Positions 48,363 to 60,571 of a stretch of DNA of 64,000 nt are shown piece after piece. The notes beneath the pieces were generated by a model. It saw only the letters and a list, made by a program, of their open reading frames with translations. It did no database searches and was not told where the DNA came from. Each line of letters opens with the position of its first letter. Position 1 is the first letter of the stretch. Both the position numbers and the translations under genes were made by a program. The DNA comes from Neostapfia colusana (lineage: Eukaryota; Streptophyta; Magnoliopsida; Poales; Poaceae), in the NCBI GenBank assembly GCA_030760725.1, contig JASWHV010000019.1:30755944-30819943 (forward strand), read 5' to 3'.

Positions 48363-51300
48363 TCACACCCGGTTTCTCCGAAGAACAACCGAGTGAATAT
48401 CACATGTATGCGAGGATCATTTTCTCATACATGTGATGACAAATAGTGAAGCATCATTTATTACAAGCCAGGTGTCGAATATAAATAAGGCTTACATAGC
48501 ATGCGTCTCGATGGACGATAATAAGTTCATAATATGTAAACAAAACAGCAGCGGAATATAAATCTTGTGGGCTCCGTCACAGGCGTTGCCCAGGGGACTC
48601 CATGAACCTAGAATCCTTCTTCAGGTCCGAAGTCTTGGTCATTGAACACCACATAATGCCCTTGACCTAAGCAGCAATTTAAACCAACAAATATGCAAGT
48701 TTGAGTACCGTTGGTACTCAGCAAGTGTGTCAAAGTTATGTATTGCATGGCCAGAGCAAGGAGAGATTGAACTCAATGTTGAAGCACTATGCAATTAACA
48801 CCTATCACCTTAGCTTATTAAGCACCTACATTACTACACAGGTGAAATGGTTCCCAATCCCTCAACCCATCATCATAATCAAATAACCATAACATTATTT
48901 CCAATGTTATGCTCCCCGCTTAACATCCACAACTTCCAATGTCATCATCCTCTAATCATGAATAAGTTCAAGCCGCTCTTGACCGTGAGCACGGCTGTCA
49001 TGACAGTTTTGACTCTGCAGAGTTTGTACCACTGTACCCACATGTAGTGATTTCATCCCCCGTTGTCGGGTGGACTAAAAGAACCTCCATTATGCCAGTG
49101 GCCACGAACCACATTCACACTTCCCAGGTGTGTAGCCAGGAGATCACTACGAAGCCTTTACAAAGGGATTGCCGACGAGCGTGGGCCCACTGAGGTTTCA
49201 CCCCTAACAGCATACAAGAGGCTCCAACCCCGCTGCAGTGGCCCCCTCTTGAGCCTTGCGGTTCATATGGTAGTCCAGCTGACACCTACTCCCCGCACCA
49301 TCCAACACACCCATACTACGCCGGGGATACACCTAATTAATTGGCCAAGCTGCCCCATCTCAGCATGTGGTTGGCACGGTAAAGCCAGGTTACATGCTCC
49401 ATGAACCGGTCCTTAGGATCCATGCAAGTACTAAACACAAACCCGAGTCTCGTGCACCCAGCACCAACCAAATCATCCAACTTGCCTCGATCCCTACCTC
49501 TACATAACTCATAATATCTCATTCAAGAATAAGGTAAATAAATTGATGATATCATATCCCAATTATCCCATTCTAAGCATGGCTAAGCATAAGCATATAA
49601 ATAAGTGACATGATAAAATAAATCCCAACCCAAGTTACAAGGAAACAAGGTAATGCAATTCTATGGAAACTTCCTAGCATAGGTTCCATATTTCAATTGA
49701 CAATGCAAATAATTCTATCTACACATCCTAGTATAGGATCAAAGTGGTCAAGGACACTTGCCTTCTTCCTGCTGCTCTGGGAATTGATAGTCCTGATCTT
49801 GGAAGGGAAGAACTTGCTCTGAGGCAGGTTCTACTCATGCCAACACACATAGCAAAAGAAAACAACAATCCATAAGACATAGTTCACACTTTCACTCCAC
49901 ACATACATACATATGATAGTCATTCACATTTCTAAGTGTTGTGTTTACTCTAGCTGTGTTGATTTTTAGCCTTCATGCACTTTTAAACATATGTATATGA
50001 TTTCTAACTTTTGTATTTCAGATTTCTGTTTGCACACTATATATGAATTTTCAATTTGAATAATTTTTTTATATTTAATTAATACACTTCTTAGCTACCA
50101 AGTTTGCATGAAAGGTAATTTCCTACTCCAAATAGGTTTTCAGATCTTCTACCAAATCCTAAAATGAAGTTTTTGGATTTAGAGACTTCATTTATCATTT
50201 TCTAATTATGCATACCCATTTTCCTATATTTTTCAGATTTATTTTCTATGCCTAAAAGTGAGTTTTAATATTACATAGTAGGGCATATCATATAAACAGA
50301 ATAGGTTCTGATCTAAAATATTAAATAATATATTTTGAACTTCTCCTCTGATGTCAACTAATTTAAATTTATTTTACCAATTTTCAGAATTATTTCCTAA
50401 CCTAAAAATGTGTCCCTATAACTAATAAATGTGAACAATCAATTAGACAGATTCATTTCAGCTTAAAATCTACTATTAACTCATTCTAAAGTTTTCCAAG
50501 TGCTAGGAGAGTTTAAATTTGAATTTACAATGTGTTTGTCTCACCTTTTAAATTTAAATCCTAATCACATATTCAAATTTGTAAATTTAATATCATATAG
50601 GGTTAAAAAGGTAAACTCACCCCACTTCAGGGTCTATTTTATTATTTAATAAATTTCCAGGGGTCTAGCTACACATAACCGAGGGGTTTTCCTAATTTTT
50701 ATTAAGTCCAGGGGCTAAAACTGATTTTTAAATGAATTTACACGAATTTCTGAAGTTCCAGGGGCTAGATCAGAAGTTTCCGGGGCTAGCTCGTGTTTTC
50801 CGAGATCCCCAGGGGGTAGCGCGTAAGAATCCCAGCCTTTATAACGCGGGGCTGATGTGGACCGTCCGATTTAAAATAGACGGCTCAGATTAGATCGCCG
50901 AACCGGTATGCGCGGGTTTTAATTCTACCGTGCGATTTAAAATAGACGGCGCACAAGCGGCCACGTCGTCCTGGCCGGAGCCAGCCCGCGCTGCCGGCGG
51001 CGCGCGGCGGCGGGAGGCGGCGATCTCACCGGAGAACTTTGGATCTTCATCTATACCTCCTAAAACTGGGATTTCATGGCATAGATCGGTAGAGGGGAGG
51101 TCGGGGATCTCACCTCAGGGTTTTTCTTGAGCTCGGAGGTCCTGGAAGACGGTCGGCGACGAGGTCCGAGGTGGAACCGCTGCGGTGTTCGTCGGAGCTG
51201 TGCCTAGAGCGTAAACCACTGAGTTTTCTGCACCTGTGTGATTCCCCGGAGGCGGTGGAACACGATCGGCGCGTTAGATCGGAAAATCTGAGTAGGGATC

Positions 51301-51739
51301 GAGAGAAAACGGCTGGAGAAGCTCTGGTTCTCACCGGGAGGAAAAACAGTCGATCGGGATGAAAAAAACGGGCGATGCCGGCGCTTATATAGATGAGGGA
51401 GGGCGGCGGTCGGTTGGGATCGAGCTGGAGTCGTCCGGGGACAAGAATTCTGGCTGGGGGACGCGGTTTCTGGGGTGGTTTGAATTCGGGCGCGTGGAGG
51501 AGTCCCGGCGGTTGGCGCGAGCGAGAGGTGGGGCATGACACACGGGCCCCACGTGTCAGTGAGAGGGAGAGGCGCGCGGCTGTGGGCTGGCGGGGGGGGG
51601 GGGAAATGGTGGGCCGGCTGGTGGGTTTCGGCCCACTGGCCGGGGGTTTTTCTTTTTCTTTTTCTATTTCTTTTCTGTTTTGATTTGAATTTGAATTCCA
51701 ATTTGATTTAGAATTTCTGCACCACATGCAATACGTCCA
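48363..51739 (-). repeat. 3' LTR of element E
   Basis: About 3.4 kb. The left edge is TGTCACACCCGG, and the right edge near GTCCA is approximate. It is similar in reverse complement to the LTR of C, and its left 900 bp resemble the left part of the G LTR (52600-52760). It has a G run at 51592-51603. The dense ORF cluster at 51110-51784 overlaps the LTR and pol end and shows no coding motif. Confidence 0.78.
51384..51391 (-). promoter_or_regulatory. TATA box of element E LTR
   Basis: Minus strand TATATAAG followed by CGCCGGC, matching the TATAAACGCCGGC context of element C. Confidence 0.65.
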
Positions 51740-51901
51740 AAATTTTTTAAATTCCCCTCTTAACAGAATTTTGGGATGTTTCATGATAGCAAGTCACATC
51801 AGCGGTATGGTTACTCCACAAGACTTTATAAAACCATAAAGTTTGGTTTCTTGTGGTGCGAGTCTTTTCATTGATAATTCGTATCGGATACTCCGAATAA
51901 A
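51740..51901 (-). pseudogene. pol: pol C-terminal remnant of element E (chromodomain)
   Basis: The element strand reads YSEYPIRII, then TRNQTLWFYKVLWSNHTAD, typical of the Tekay/Del chromodomain, before degenerating. A purine tract AAGAGGGGAAT lies at 51751-51762, ahead of the LTR. The reading frame is truncated at 51901 by the G insertion. Confidence 0.75.
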
Positions 51902-53954
51902 TGTGACACCCGGTTCTGAAAAATGAACCAAGTGAATGCACATGTGTGCCCAGGATGTTCATCACACATACAAAGATTTATCACAAACTGAATTCAGAAT
52001 ATAACCACGTACAAATAGTGTTAATGTACCTTATTACATTTACTCAATGTCTCAATCATAGTATCTAACTTATTCTGCAGCGGAAGACTCTAACAACAGC
52101 GGAAAATAACAATAAACGATGGGGCTCCACTACGACTGCACAGGCACGTTGACGGTAGTGCACATGCCTAGTACTCCACCTACTCTTCAAAATACTCTTC
52201 TCCTGTAGCTGAAGTATATGTGGGAATGCAAGGGTGAGTATATGTCGTACTCAGCAAGTGCGGGAAAAGTATGACATGTAGCTTAAACGAGGTAGGAAAT
52301 AAATTGTTTCATTGCAGCAAGCAAGTTTTATTCCACAATCATGATAAAAACAGAAACTATCTCTAAGTGAGTTAATTCCCAATATAACCAAATAATTCAT
52401 CATCCCTCATGTTCCATACCCTCATAATTTATCATTTAACAAGTCTCAACCAGCTAATTCTCATTATTGTGTTCATATCATATTCACAAATGCTTATGTT
52501 CGACACATATTCATTTAACCGAATCCAATCTCATAATCATGACCAAAACCAGTCCCAAAACCAGTCCCAATGACAATACCGTAAGCATACCCGAATAACC
52601 ATCCCAGGTTCTGCCTCTAATCATGAAAGTTGGCTAGGTTCTTGTAACATGAAGAACGGCTATCATGATAGTTTTACACTCTGCAGAGGTGGCACCACTT
52701 TACCCACAAGTTTGTGATTTCATCACCCGTCGGTGACTAGGGAAAATCTCCATTCTGCCACTACACAACCGTTGGTGTATGCCCAAGAGATCACAAAATA
52801 GCCTTTAAAAAGGGGATACTATAATGTACGGACCCACTGAGGTTTTGCTGGTAGGCTCGAATCTCCATTTTCCCACTCACGGCCCCGTTGTGTGCCATGC
52901 AGTTCCCAGGGCAGTCCTCCTCGACTCCCATTCCCCGCGCCATCCAATGGTCCATAACAAGCTAGCAACACACCTAATTAGTCAGCTAAGCCGCACCCAC
53001 ATTTGGCCTTGTGGTGGCACTGTTTTCCTGGCATGTGCTCGCATGAACCGGTCCTTAGATTTACGTCAAGCAAATCACCATCTCATTCAACAACATCCAC
53101 GAACCAAGCTCGCCTAGATATCCCTGATTCCATGCTCATTAACATCATCAAGCTAGTAAACTCCTACTAGATGGTTTCCCATTAAGTTGACACGAGCATG
53201 CAGTTTTCACAAGCTAAACAGTTCAAAAACATGGGTTTAACACGGTCAAGGGGCACTTGCCTTGCTCCCGCGGTTCGTGTTGCTAAAGAGTCTCGTAGTC
53301 TTGGTACTGTAGGTCCTTGTAGACGGCCTCTTGAGCGTGTTCTTCTACTCACGACCACGTACATACAAATAATACAGCAATCATTGTTATGAACAAACTT
53401 TACTCAAGATGCAATGATGTGGATGCATGCAAATCCTATAGTGCAGTCTATAGTGATCAGTTTGCATGTGTTCTTGCAAGTTTTTGTAAGCTTTCATGGG
53501 GTTTTACAATGAACGGTGCTGTTGAAATTAAGTGTGGGCGTGCCTATGATCCTAACTCGAGTAGTAGATCAATTCCACCGTCAAAACATAACCGGAACAT
53601 GATCAACCTACGTGCAGTGGCTCCTGCTCGCAGAGGGTGGAGAAAAACGGGTTCGTAGCAACAGCAGCGACATCGTAAGAGGGGTGATGGGGACCTACCT
53701 CTCTTCTTCCTCCTCTCCTCCTTGCAGCTGGCCTTTTTCCCTTGCAATGGCAGCAGCTGGGGTTTTTCCTCAGGAAAGAATAGAGCTGCGGCTAGGGCAG
53801 GACGTCGGGGTCTTCTTCTCCGGTGACGGCGAGGCAGGGCAGAGCTTCGACGGTGGCAAACTCTAGCAGGGGTGGCGACCAGGGCTTGGCAGCAGGGAGA
53901 GGGTGGCGGCCAGGGTTTTTGGGGCAAAGGTGGCGGCTAGGAGAGGGGAGGGTT

Positions 53955-53963
53955 TTATTTATA
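53955..53963 (-). promoter_or_regulatory. TATA box of element G LTR
   Basis: Minus strand TATAAATAA, in CCCCCTTATAAATAAAACCC. A strong TATA consensus on the element strand, at a position comparable with C and E. Confidence 0.6.
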
Positions 53964-54087
53964 AGGGGGGAAATAGCCAAGGGGGCTAGATTTCAGCAAC
54001 TCTTTTAATTAAGGGCTGAGATTTAATTTGAGAAATGGTGGGAGCTAGGGGCTGATATTTGATCAAATATTTTCCACCAAGGGCTGA

Positions 54088-54846
54088 CTTTCCACCAAGG
54101 TGCATGCTCTTTGCTGATGATGTAGTGCTGGTAGATGAAACTAGAGATGGTGTTGATAAGAAATTAGAGTTATGGAGACAAACCTTAAAGTCCAAGGAGT
54201 TTAGACTTAGTAGGACCAAAACCGAGTATATGAGGTGTGACTTTAGTGGTGTTGGTCGTGAAGAGGGAAATGTTAGTCTACAAGGACAAATAATACCTAG
54301 AAGGGACTCTTTCCGATACTTAGGATCAATGTTACAAAGCAATGGCGATATTGATGAGGATGTTTGCCATAGGATCAAGGTAGGGTGGATGAAATGGCGA
54401 CAAGCCTCTGGAATCCTATGTGATAGGAAAGTCCCACAAAAGCTAAAAGGGAAGTTCTATAGGACGGTGATCAGACCCACGATGCTCTATGGGGCAGAAT
54501 GTTGGCCAACTAAACGGCAACATGTCCAACAAATGAGTGTCGCAGAGATGCGCATGCTACGGTGGATGTGCGGGCACACGAGAAGAGACTGAATAAGGAA
54601 TGAGGCAATTCATGATAGGGTAGGGGTGGCGCCGATTGAAGAGAAGTTAGTCCAACATCGACTTAGGTGGTTTGGACATATCCAACGGAGACCTCCAGAA
54701 GCACCGGTTTACAGTGGGATTTTAAGAGGTAGAGAAAATATTAAGAGGGGTAGAGGACGACCAAGGTTAACCTGGGAGAAGGCGGTAAAATGAGATTTGA
54801 GAGATTGGAATGTATCTAGAGACTTAGCTCATGATAGGACTGCATA
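54088..54846 (+). pseudogene. LINE reverse transcriptase, C-terminal part
   Basis: Starts at the catalytic box CMLFADDVVLVDE and continues with KTEYMRCDFSG, DSFRYLGSMLQ, the thumb region (MLYGAECWPTKRQH) and RMLRWMCGHTRRD. A TGA at 54590-54592 interrupts where relatives have arginine. The same frame resumes with EEKLVQHRLRWFGHIQRRPPE and ends near 54846, with another stop at 54791-54793. The endonuclease and RT N-terminus are absent, so it has no function on its own. Confidence 0.87.
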
Positions 54847-54879
54847 GAAAGTAGCAATTCATGTGCCAGAATCGTAGTC

Positions 54880-55040
54880 TTGTTTTTTTTCTTTTTTATT
54901 TTCTCCTTTTTCTTTTTTCTTTTTTTTTCTTTTCTCTTTTTCTCTTTTTCTCTTTTTCTCTTTTTCTTTTTTCTTTTTTTTCTTTCTTTCTTTTTTTCCT
55001 TTTTTTCCTTTTTTTCTTTTTCTTTTTTCCTTGTTCTTAT
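54880..55040. repeat. T/C-rich low-complexity tract
   Basis: Runs of (T)n separated by single C, on the plus strand, in the LINE 3' untranslated region. Open frames here on both strands are low-complexity artefacts. Confidence 0.85.
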
Positions 55041-55571
55041 ATCTCTTCCTCTCTTTTACTTCATTGATATTGGGTTTCATGTCTAGCCGACCCCAACATG
55101 CTTGGGATAAAGGCTTGGTTGTTGTTGTTGCAAGGGCTGAGATTAATTTTGGGGGAATGAAAATCCCAAAAAAAAAGAAAAATTGGTGCGGCTAGTGTTT
55201 CTCCCCCTCAGGTGGTGCGGTCAGGGGGGGGGAATAAAATCCCCAAACTGGGAAAAATCCCTAGGGATTTGGTGCGGCCAAATTTTGGGAAAATTTCCCT
55301 CAAATGTGGGGGGAAATTCCCTAGGGAGGGGAAATTAGGGGAACATTAGGGGGGATTTCGGGAAATTGGGGGGGAACTTGGGGCGGCTAGATTATATTAT
55401 TTTTATTTTTATTTTTTCTTATTTTTTTCTTTTTCCTTCCTATTTATTTTTATTATTTCCTTTTATTTATTTGTTTGTTTCTATATTCCTTCCTTTCTTT
55501 TATTCTTCTTTTTTAATGCATCTCTACATCGAAATGGATGCAATGCAAGGTGATGAATATGAGGTGTTACA

Positions 55572-55588
55572 AATCTACCCCCTTAAAA
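55572..55588 (-). other. polypurine tract, element G
   Basis: Minus strand TTTTAAGGGGGTAGATT directly before the LTR start TGTAACACC. Confidence 0.82.
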
Positions 55589-56405
55589 TGAATCTCGCCC
55601 TAGAGATTCGATAGAGTAGATAAAAGATGAAGGATTCCGTCTTGAGGTCCTCTTCCCGCTCCCATGTAGCTTCGGCTTCCGTGTGATGGCTCTATTGCAC
55701 TTTGCACCAATGAATTGCCTTGTTCCTCGTGACTCTTTCCTTCATGTACAGGATATCGATAGGGTGTTCCGAATAGGTCAAATCCTACTGGAGTCCTAAC
55801 TCATCCATTGGTACTCGTTCTTCTGGCACTCTTAGGCTCTTCTTTAGCTGAGATACGTGAAATACGTCGTGCACGTCGGAGAGGTTTGTCAGCAGCTCTA
55901 GTTGATATGCTACGTCTCCTCGCTTGCCCAAAATCTTGAATGGTCCGATGTAGCGAGGTGCTATCTTGCCTTTGACCTTGAACCATCGTTAGCCTCGGAT
56001 TTGCGACACCTTAAGATACACGAAGTCTCTGACTTTGAAACTCAGACTCCTTCGCCTATAGTCCGCAAAGCCTTTTTTCCGTGTCTAAGCGGCCTTCAGG
56101 TTTTCATTTATTGTTTGGACTTGCTTTTCGGCGTCCTGCAGCGCATTGGATCCAAGCACTTGGTTCCCGTCTTATTCCAGAACAGGTATGTTCTACACCG
56201 TCTACCGTATAGTGCCTAGAAAGGTGACATCTTCAGGCTGGCTTGGTAACTGTTGTTGTATGAGAACTCAGCATACGACAAGCTCTTTTCCCAACTACAC
56301 CCATGTTTCAAGGCGCAAGCTCTCAGCACGTCCTGCAATATTTGATTCGTTCTCTCAGTTTTCCGGTCGGTTTATGGGTGATACGCGGAGCTGAAATTCA
56401 ACCGG
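55589..56405 (-). pseudogene. pol: pol remnant of element G: integrase C-terminal half and chromodomain
   Basis: The frame on the minus strand begins near 56405 with RLNFSSAYHP and the catalytic-glutamate region (TERTNQILQDVLRACALKHG), then SYAEFSYNNSYQASLKMSP. The post-core segment has KVKGKIAPRYIGPFKILGK and VHDVFHVSQLKKSL. The chromodomain reads CKVQ, a stop, SHHTEAEATWEREEDLK. At least five stop codons interrupt it. The upstream core aspartates are missing because the sequence leaves pol at about 56405. The 118 bp from 56406 to 56523 match nothing I recognise. Confidence 0.8.
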
Positions 56406-56523
56406 CTCACAGCAGTAGTACACACAATTTACCTCTAAGTTCCTCATGATATAACTGATCTCCAGTAAAAATTTTAGCTTCATTGGAGTTCATTTGCTAG
56501 GTCAAATTACCTTCCCAAGTTCA

Positions 56524-59500
56524 TGACACGACCCCATTGATCCTGTCGAGCCAGGATCACGCTGAGGGGTGCTGCGTTGCACAACACCGTATAACACACG
56601 TCAAAGGTACAAAGCGGAAGCAGAAATTTTATTACATAAACAAGTTTATGAACATGTTTACATCAAAATAAGTTCAGTCTACACTCGCCGGCGTAGACTA
56701 AGCATTAAGTGCACGTTCAGCCCTCGAACGTGTCCTTGCTAGCACACACGCACACTAACTCTGCGGCGTGCACGACTCCCACTCGACGGGGTTCCCCCCC
56801 TGGGGTTCCGTCTCCTCTTCGGGAGTCCCTTCCTCATAGAACCCTGCAAAAGCTTCAAACACAAGCAGTGAGCACGAAGGCTCAACAAGTCTGACCCGTC
56901 TCACCTAAACATGGAACTTCTACATGAGGGTAATGGGTTACATGAGGTAAAAATCATTTGCAAGGACTCGCCTAATTAGTAGAACCTTACTTTCAAGTTT
57001 TAGCCACAGGTCGTGGAGAACATTACGCTAAGGCACATGAGAGAGCCGCAATCAAACAAGAAACGCATTTCTCTCATGTACTTTGCCCAAAGTTAAAAAG
57101 AACTTTAATTGGCTCTAAACTACAACAAGCCATTAACAAGCAAAGTATAGCTTTCAAATCAGCAAACTTTTAACATGTATCTAGCATGTTCTTTCTACGT
57201 CACAGTACAGTCAACAAGTGGTAGTCACTGAACGTGAGCGACGGCGATTATAATCGATTTACACCTGCAGGGTTACCCGAATAACCCGTCACGTATGCCC
57301 GTACTCGATGTTGCCTACAGCAACCATCACGGACGTGGTACGCAACCACCTTTCACCCGTCAGCCAAATATTGAACCGGTCCTATCGTCCCGAGCAAGAG
57401 GTCTCTGCACGTGCATCCACTGTGCCGCCAGCCGATTTACACCTCAAGCTCTCAACCTACCCCCTGAACGACAGGCAATGCCTCAATACCCAGCTACCCG
57501 AGTTACATCGGTTTCCCGGTTCCCATATAGCCGGTAGGTCTTCGGTACTGTTCTAGCTTGTTCAACAGGCCCGCACACGGCTCGGTCCTCAATTGACACA
57601 AGCGGAGCTATAGCACCCAGGCCCCAAAGTCCTGCTGCCCTTACTCTCCGCTCGGTCTCATTTTTCTTGCCATGTGTTTCATTTGCTATTTTTACCCGAG
57701 TTGAGTGCCTCTAGCCTATCCTCGCGAGTAGTTCCAACTACTCGACTTGTACCAAATCCTATACTATCATAGCATTGCAGTAGCTAAACGGGGTTTTCAA
57801 TCCTAATCCCAACCCATGGTTTTCTTTGCTATGCATTTGGGTTTCAAACAAGACTCTAGTGCAAGAAATAAGTGGGTGCTCAAAGTAAGTTCTCAAAACA
57901 ATAAAATTTGTAAAAAGGGTTAATGCAAACCAGAGCTTGCCTTGCTGCTCTTGGTCGTAGGCTAGCTGCTCTTCCGGAGTGACGAAGTCTAAGACTTCGG
58001 GTTCCTCCTCAACCTTAGCGACTACATGAGATAACAAGTATATGTATTAATTTAAATGCATTTGAATTGAATTTAAACTTGTGAAGATTATAAGTCTTAC
58101 TAGACAGACCCAATGACTCTGAAATTTTTACTGCGGTTTTGTTACATCCTAAACAGAGACTTGGCCAAGTTTTATTTGCAGCAAAGCTCATTTGAGCTCT
58201 CCACAAATAATTATGTACTTGACCTTAATTGGAGCTCCTAGGGTGTTCTAGGGATTTTCATGGAGCGAGCCATGACTTTCTGAAACTAGAATTTTTGAGG
58301 ATTCTAATGGAGTTGGTTTCACTTAATTTGAAGGTTCCTAGCTAAAGATATGAGCTAAACAGTTTCAGAGAAATTCTGAAAATGTTTCTGGACATTTTCC
58401 ATTTTCTCTGGAACAGTTTTATTAATCACACCATTAGGTGGATCAAATGAGCTCAAATGAATCTGAAATTTTTATGGTAACTCAGGGATATTTTGGTGAA
58501 CATCCTGTCGATATTTCAGAGTTTTCCTCCAAAGGGTTCTCCAGTTAAAATTCTAACCGGTTTGAATTTTGAAGAATTAATTCTGGAGAAATAAGGGTTT
58601 TCATGAAGTGAAACTTGATTTGCTGGAAAGTACCTGGAGGGCTGAATCCAACAAATTTTGGTTCACTTGATTTGGAGTTTCCTAGCCAAAGTTATGTGAG
58701 TTTGAAGTTTGAACGAAATCTAAAAATCGGGAAAAAGTTTAAACCGCTGCGTGTGGGACCGGGGCTACGTGTCAACTCCTCAGCAGTCGACACACGGGGC
58801 TAGGGAATCCTTCGCGCGCAGCCGCACCCGATCTGGTGCCACAGCAGATCCCGGTATTTAAAATATCTGCCACTGACGCGTGGGACCGGAGGCTTTGTCT
58901 ACCTCCGGCCTCCCGCGCTCGGCCGCCGCGACCCCTTGCCGGAGAGCTCACCGGTGGCCTCTGTGGTGTGCCAAACTCCATGATTCTGGCCGCCTATGCC
59001 TAAATCCATCACGGAACACGATGCTGGGCTCAGCTCGTCATGAAAATCACCGGCACATAGTCGGCGACGAGCGGCGGCTTCGGAAGAACTTCGGCCGTGT
59101 CGGCCGGCCCTCCTAGCACCCAAACCGATCGAGTAAAAGGCCAGAGAGCATCAGTGGTCCCTAGGGAAGCTCGGCATGGGCTCAAAGAATCTCAGGAGAG
59201 GTTCTAAATAGGCTCTCACCGTGCGCCCGATGCCTCCCGCATAAGCCGCCGTTGGCATGCTTCGAAATACGCCAAGTACAGAGGCTCTCATGCTAGGTGT
59301 TGTGAAGCTAGCTTGTGCGCCACTAAGCCTAAGTCGTGTAGGAACAGTTTGAGGGTCTCTAAACAACTACGGGGTGAGAATTTGGCGGATCCACACCCGA
59401 AGGTCAGTCTCCGCCGAGTGAAAGGGAAAACTGAAATTCGTCGCCGGTGATCAAACACCCGGGCTGTGGTTCGGGGCTGAGGAGCACCAGTCTCTAACGC

Positions 59501-60571
59501 GTCCGGGGACTCCTTATCTTGGGCGTAACACCCTCCCGTTTGGGCTGTCCACGGGAGCCCGAAGTGCAGCGGACTTAGGTCACTGAAAAGAACCCCCGGT
59601 AGGGGTGAGATCAACCGAGTTCAGGCAATTTCCAGCAACGGGGAAGGAGAAGGGGATCCTCTCGTACCGTTTTGCAGCTTGGAGGGAGTGGAGCGGCTGT
59701 GATCACGAGCTTTTCCGATCAACCAAGAGGGCGGCGGCGAGAACTGCGTTTCTTGCGCGAGGGAGCAGAGAAACAGCTGAATGCCTCTATCGCCGGCTCG
59801 GGCTCGGGGATAAGAAGGCAGGGGTGACGTCGGTCGAAGCGGCCAGCCCGAGCAGGAGCTGTCCCGGCGACCAGCTCGGTGGCACCCTCGAATGAAGCCC
59901 GAGAAACCGAGTGTTGAATCTTCAGTCGGTTGAATTTGCTATAGAGGCTGACATGTGGGTCCCACCCGGGGTTTAACCTCTGAAATTATTTTTTTCCTAC
60001 TGCTCTAAACAGTACAGACTCAATTAACCTTGGTCATTTGAATTATCTACCCCTGAGCCATTTGAAATGGATAGAATTCAAATTTGTTTTTGTTTGACTA
60101 AATTTCAGCACATATGCAGTTTGAAATTCAAATAAAGTTTGAATTTGCTAAACTTAGCTCATGTCAAGATCAACTCCAAATGGAGTGAAAATTTGTGTGT
60201 GAGATCACAAAAATGTGCTGAGTAAGAATATGCCTCCCACTTTTGAATTCATGGGATGGAAACAGTTTGAATTTGAATTTGAGTTCAAACCACCCTCTTT
60301 CTAGTTATACCCAAAAAGACCTCAAAAGGTTTTGGATTTGGGTGAAATTTGGCATGGACATTCCTAGCAAGGTGTAGGAGTTTTTCATATGTCCAGCCCC
60401 TAAATGATGCATGTGGGAAATGCCACTTTTGCATTTTGTGAGTTTATTCTCTAATTGATCATGTTGATGGTGTTTACTTGCTCTTCAAATGTACTCATCA
60501 AGTTTCTTCAAATGAAGTATGTGTGTGGTGCTGAACACTTTGAAGATGTGCCAAAAACATAGGCCCTTACA
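56524..60571 (-). repeat. solo LTR of the B family (B2)
   Basis: 4048 bp, edges TGACACGACC and CCCTTACA, matching the 5' LTR of B over its length. It has no primer site on its left and no polypurine tract on its right, so it is not part of an intact element here. The flanking pentamers GTTCA and GGAAG do not match, so no target-site duplication is seen. TGACATGTGGGTCCCAC is at 59949-59965. Confidence 0.85.

Larger units (their letters stand above)
48363..51901 (-). mobile_element. Ty3/gypsy element E, 3' end
   Basis: Minus-strand element inserted in F: 3' LTR, polypurine tract and the end of pol with a chromodomain remnant. It is cut on the right by the LTR of G at 51902. Its 5' portion would lie beyond G, outside the window. 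Confidence 0.8.
54088..55130 (+). mobile_element. 5'-truncated RTE-type LINE
   Basis: Non-LTR retrotransposon inserted in plus orientation inside the G LTR. It begins inside RT and ends with GCCGACCCCAACATGCTTGG and a (TTG)n tail, the 3' end typical of plant RTE elements. It is flanked by a perfect 10-bp target-site duplication CAAGGGCTGA (54078-54087 and 55131-55140). The 5' truncation is usual for target-primed reverse transcription that stops early. A pyrimidine-rich tract fills about 54880-55040. Confidence 0.88.
51902..55571 (-). repeat. 3' LTR of element G (interrupted by a LINE)
   Basis: Plus-strand edges TGTGACACCCGG and GAGGTGTTACA. About 2.6 kb without the LINE at 54088-55130. The left part resembles the E LTR. 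A T-rich tract fills 55395-55515. Short ORFs inside are not credible genes. Confidence 0.82.

Noticed and set aside
51110..51784. Long minus-strand ORF (224 codons) resembling a proline- and arginine-rich protein
   Set aside because: It overlaps LTR E and the pol end. It has no domain, its composition follows GC-rich LTR sequence, and other frames are equally open.
53544..53927. 127-codon minus-strand ORF upstream of the LINE
   Set aside because: It sits downstream of the G LTR TATA box in sequence diverging from E and C LTRs. It could be a short leader ORF, but nothing supports a product.
54859..55086. Low-complexity ORFs (Phe-rich plus strand, Lys-rich minus strand)
   Set aside because: Artefacts of the T/C-rich tract in the LINE 3' region.
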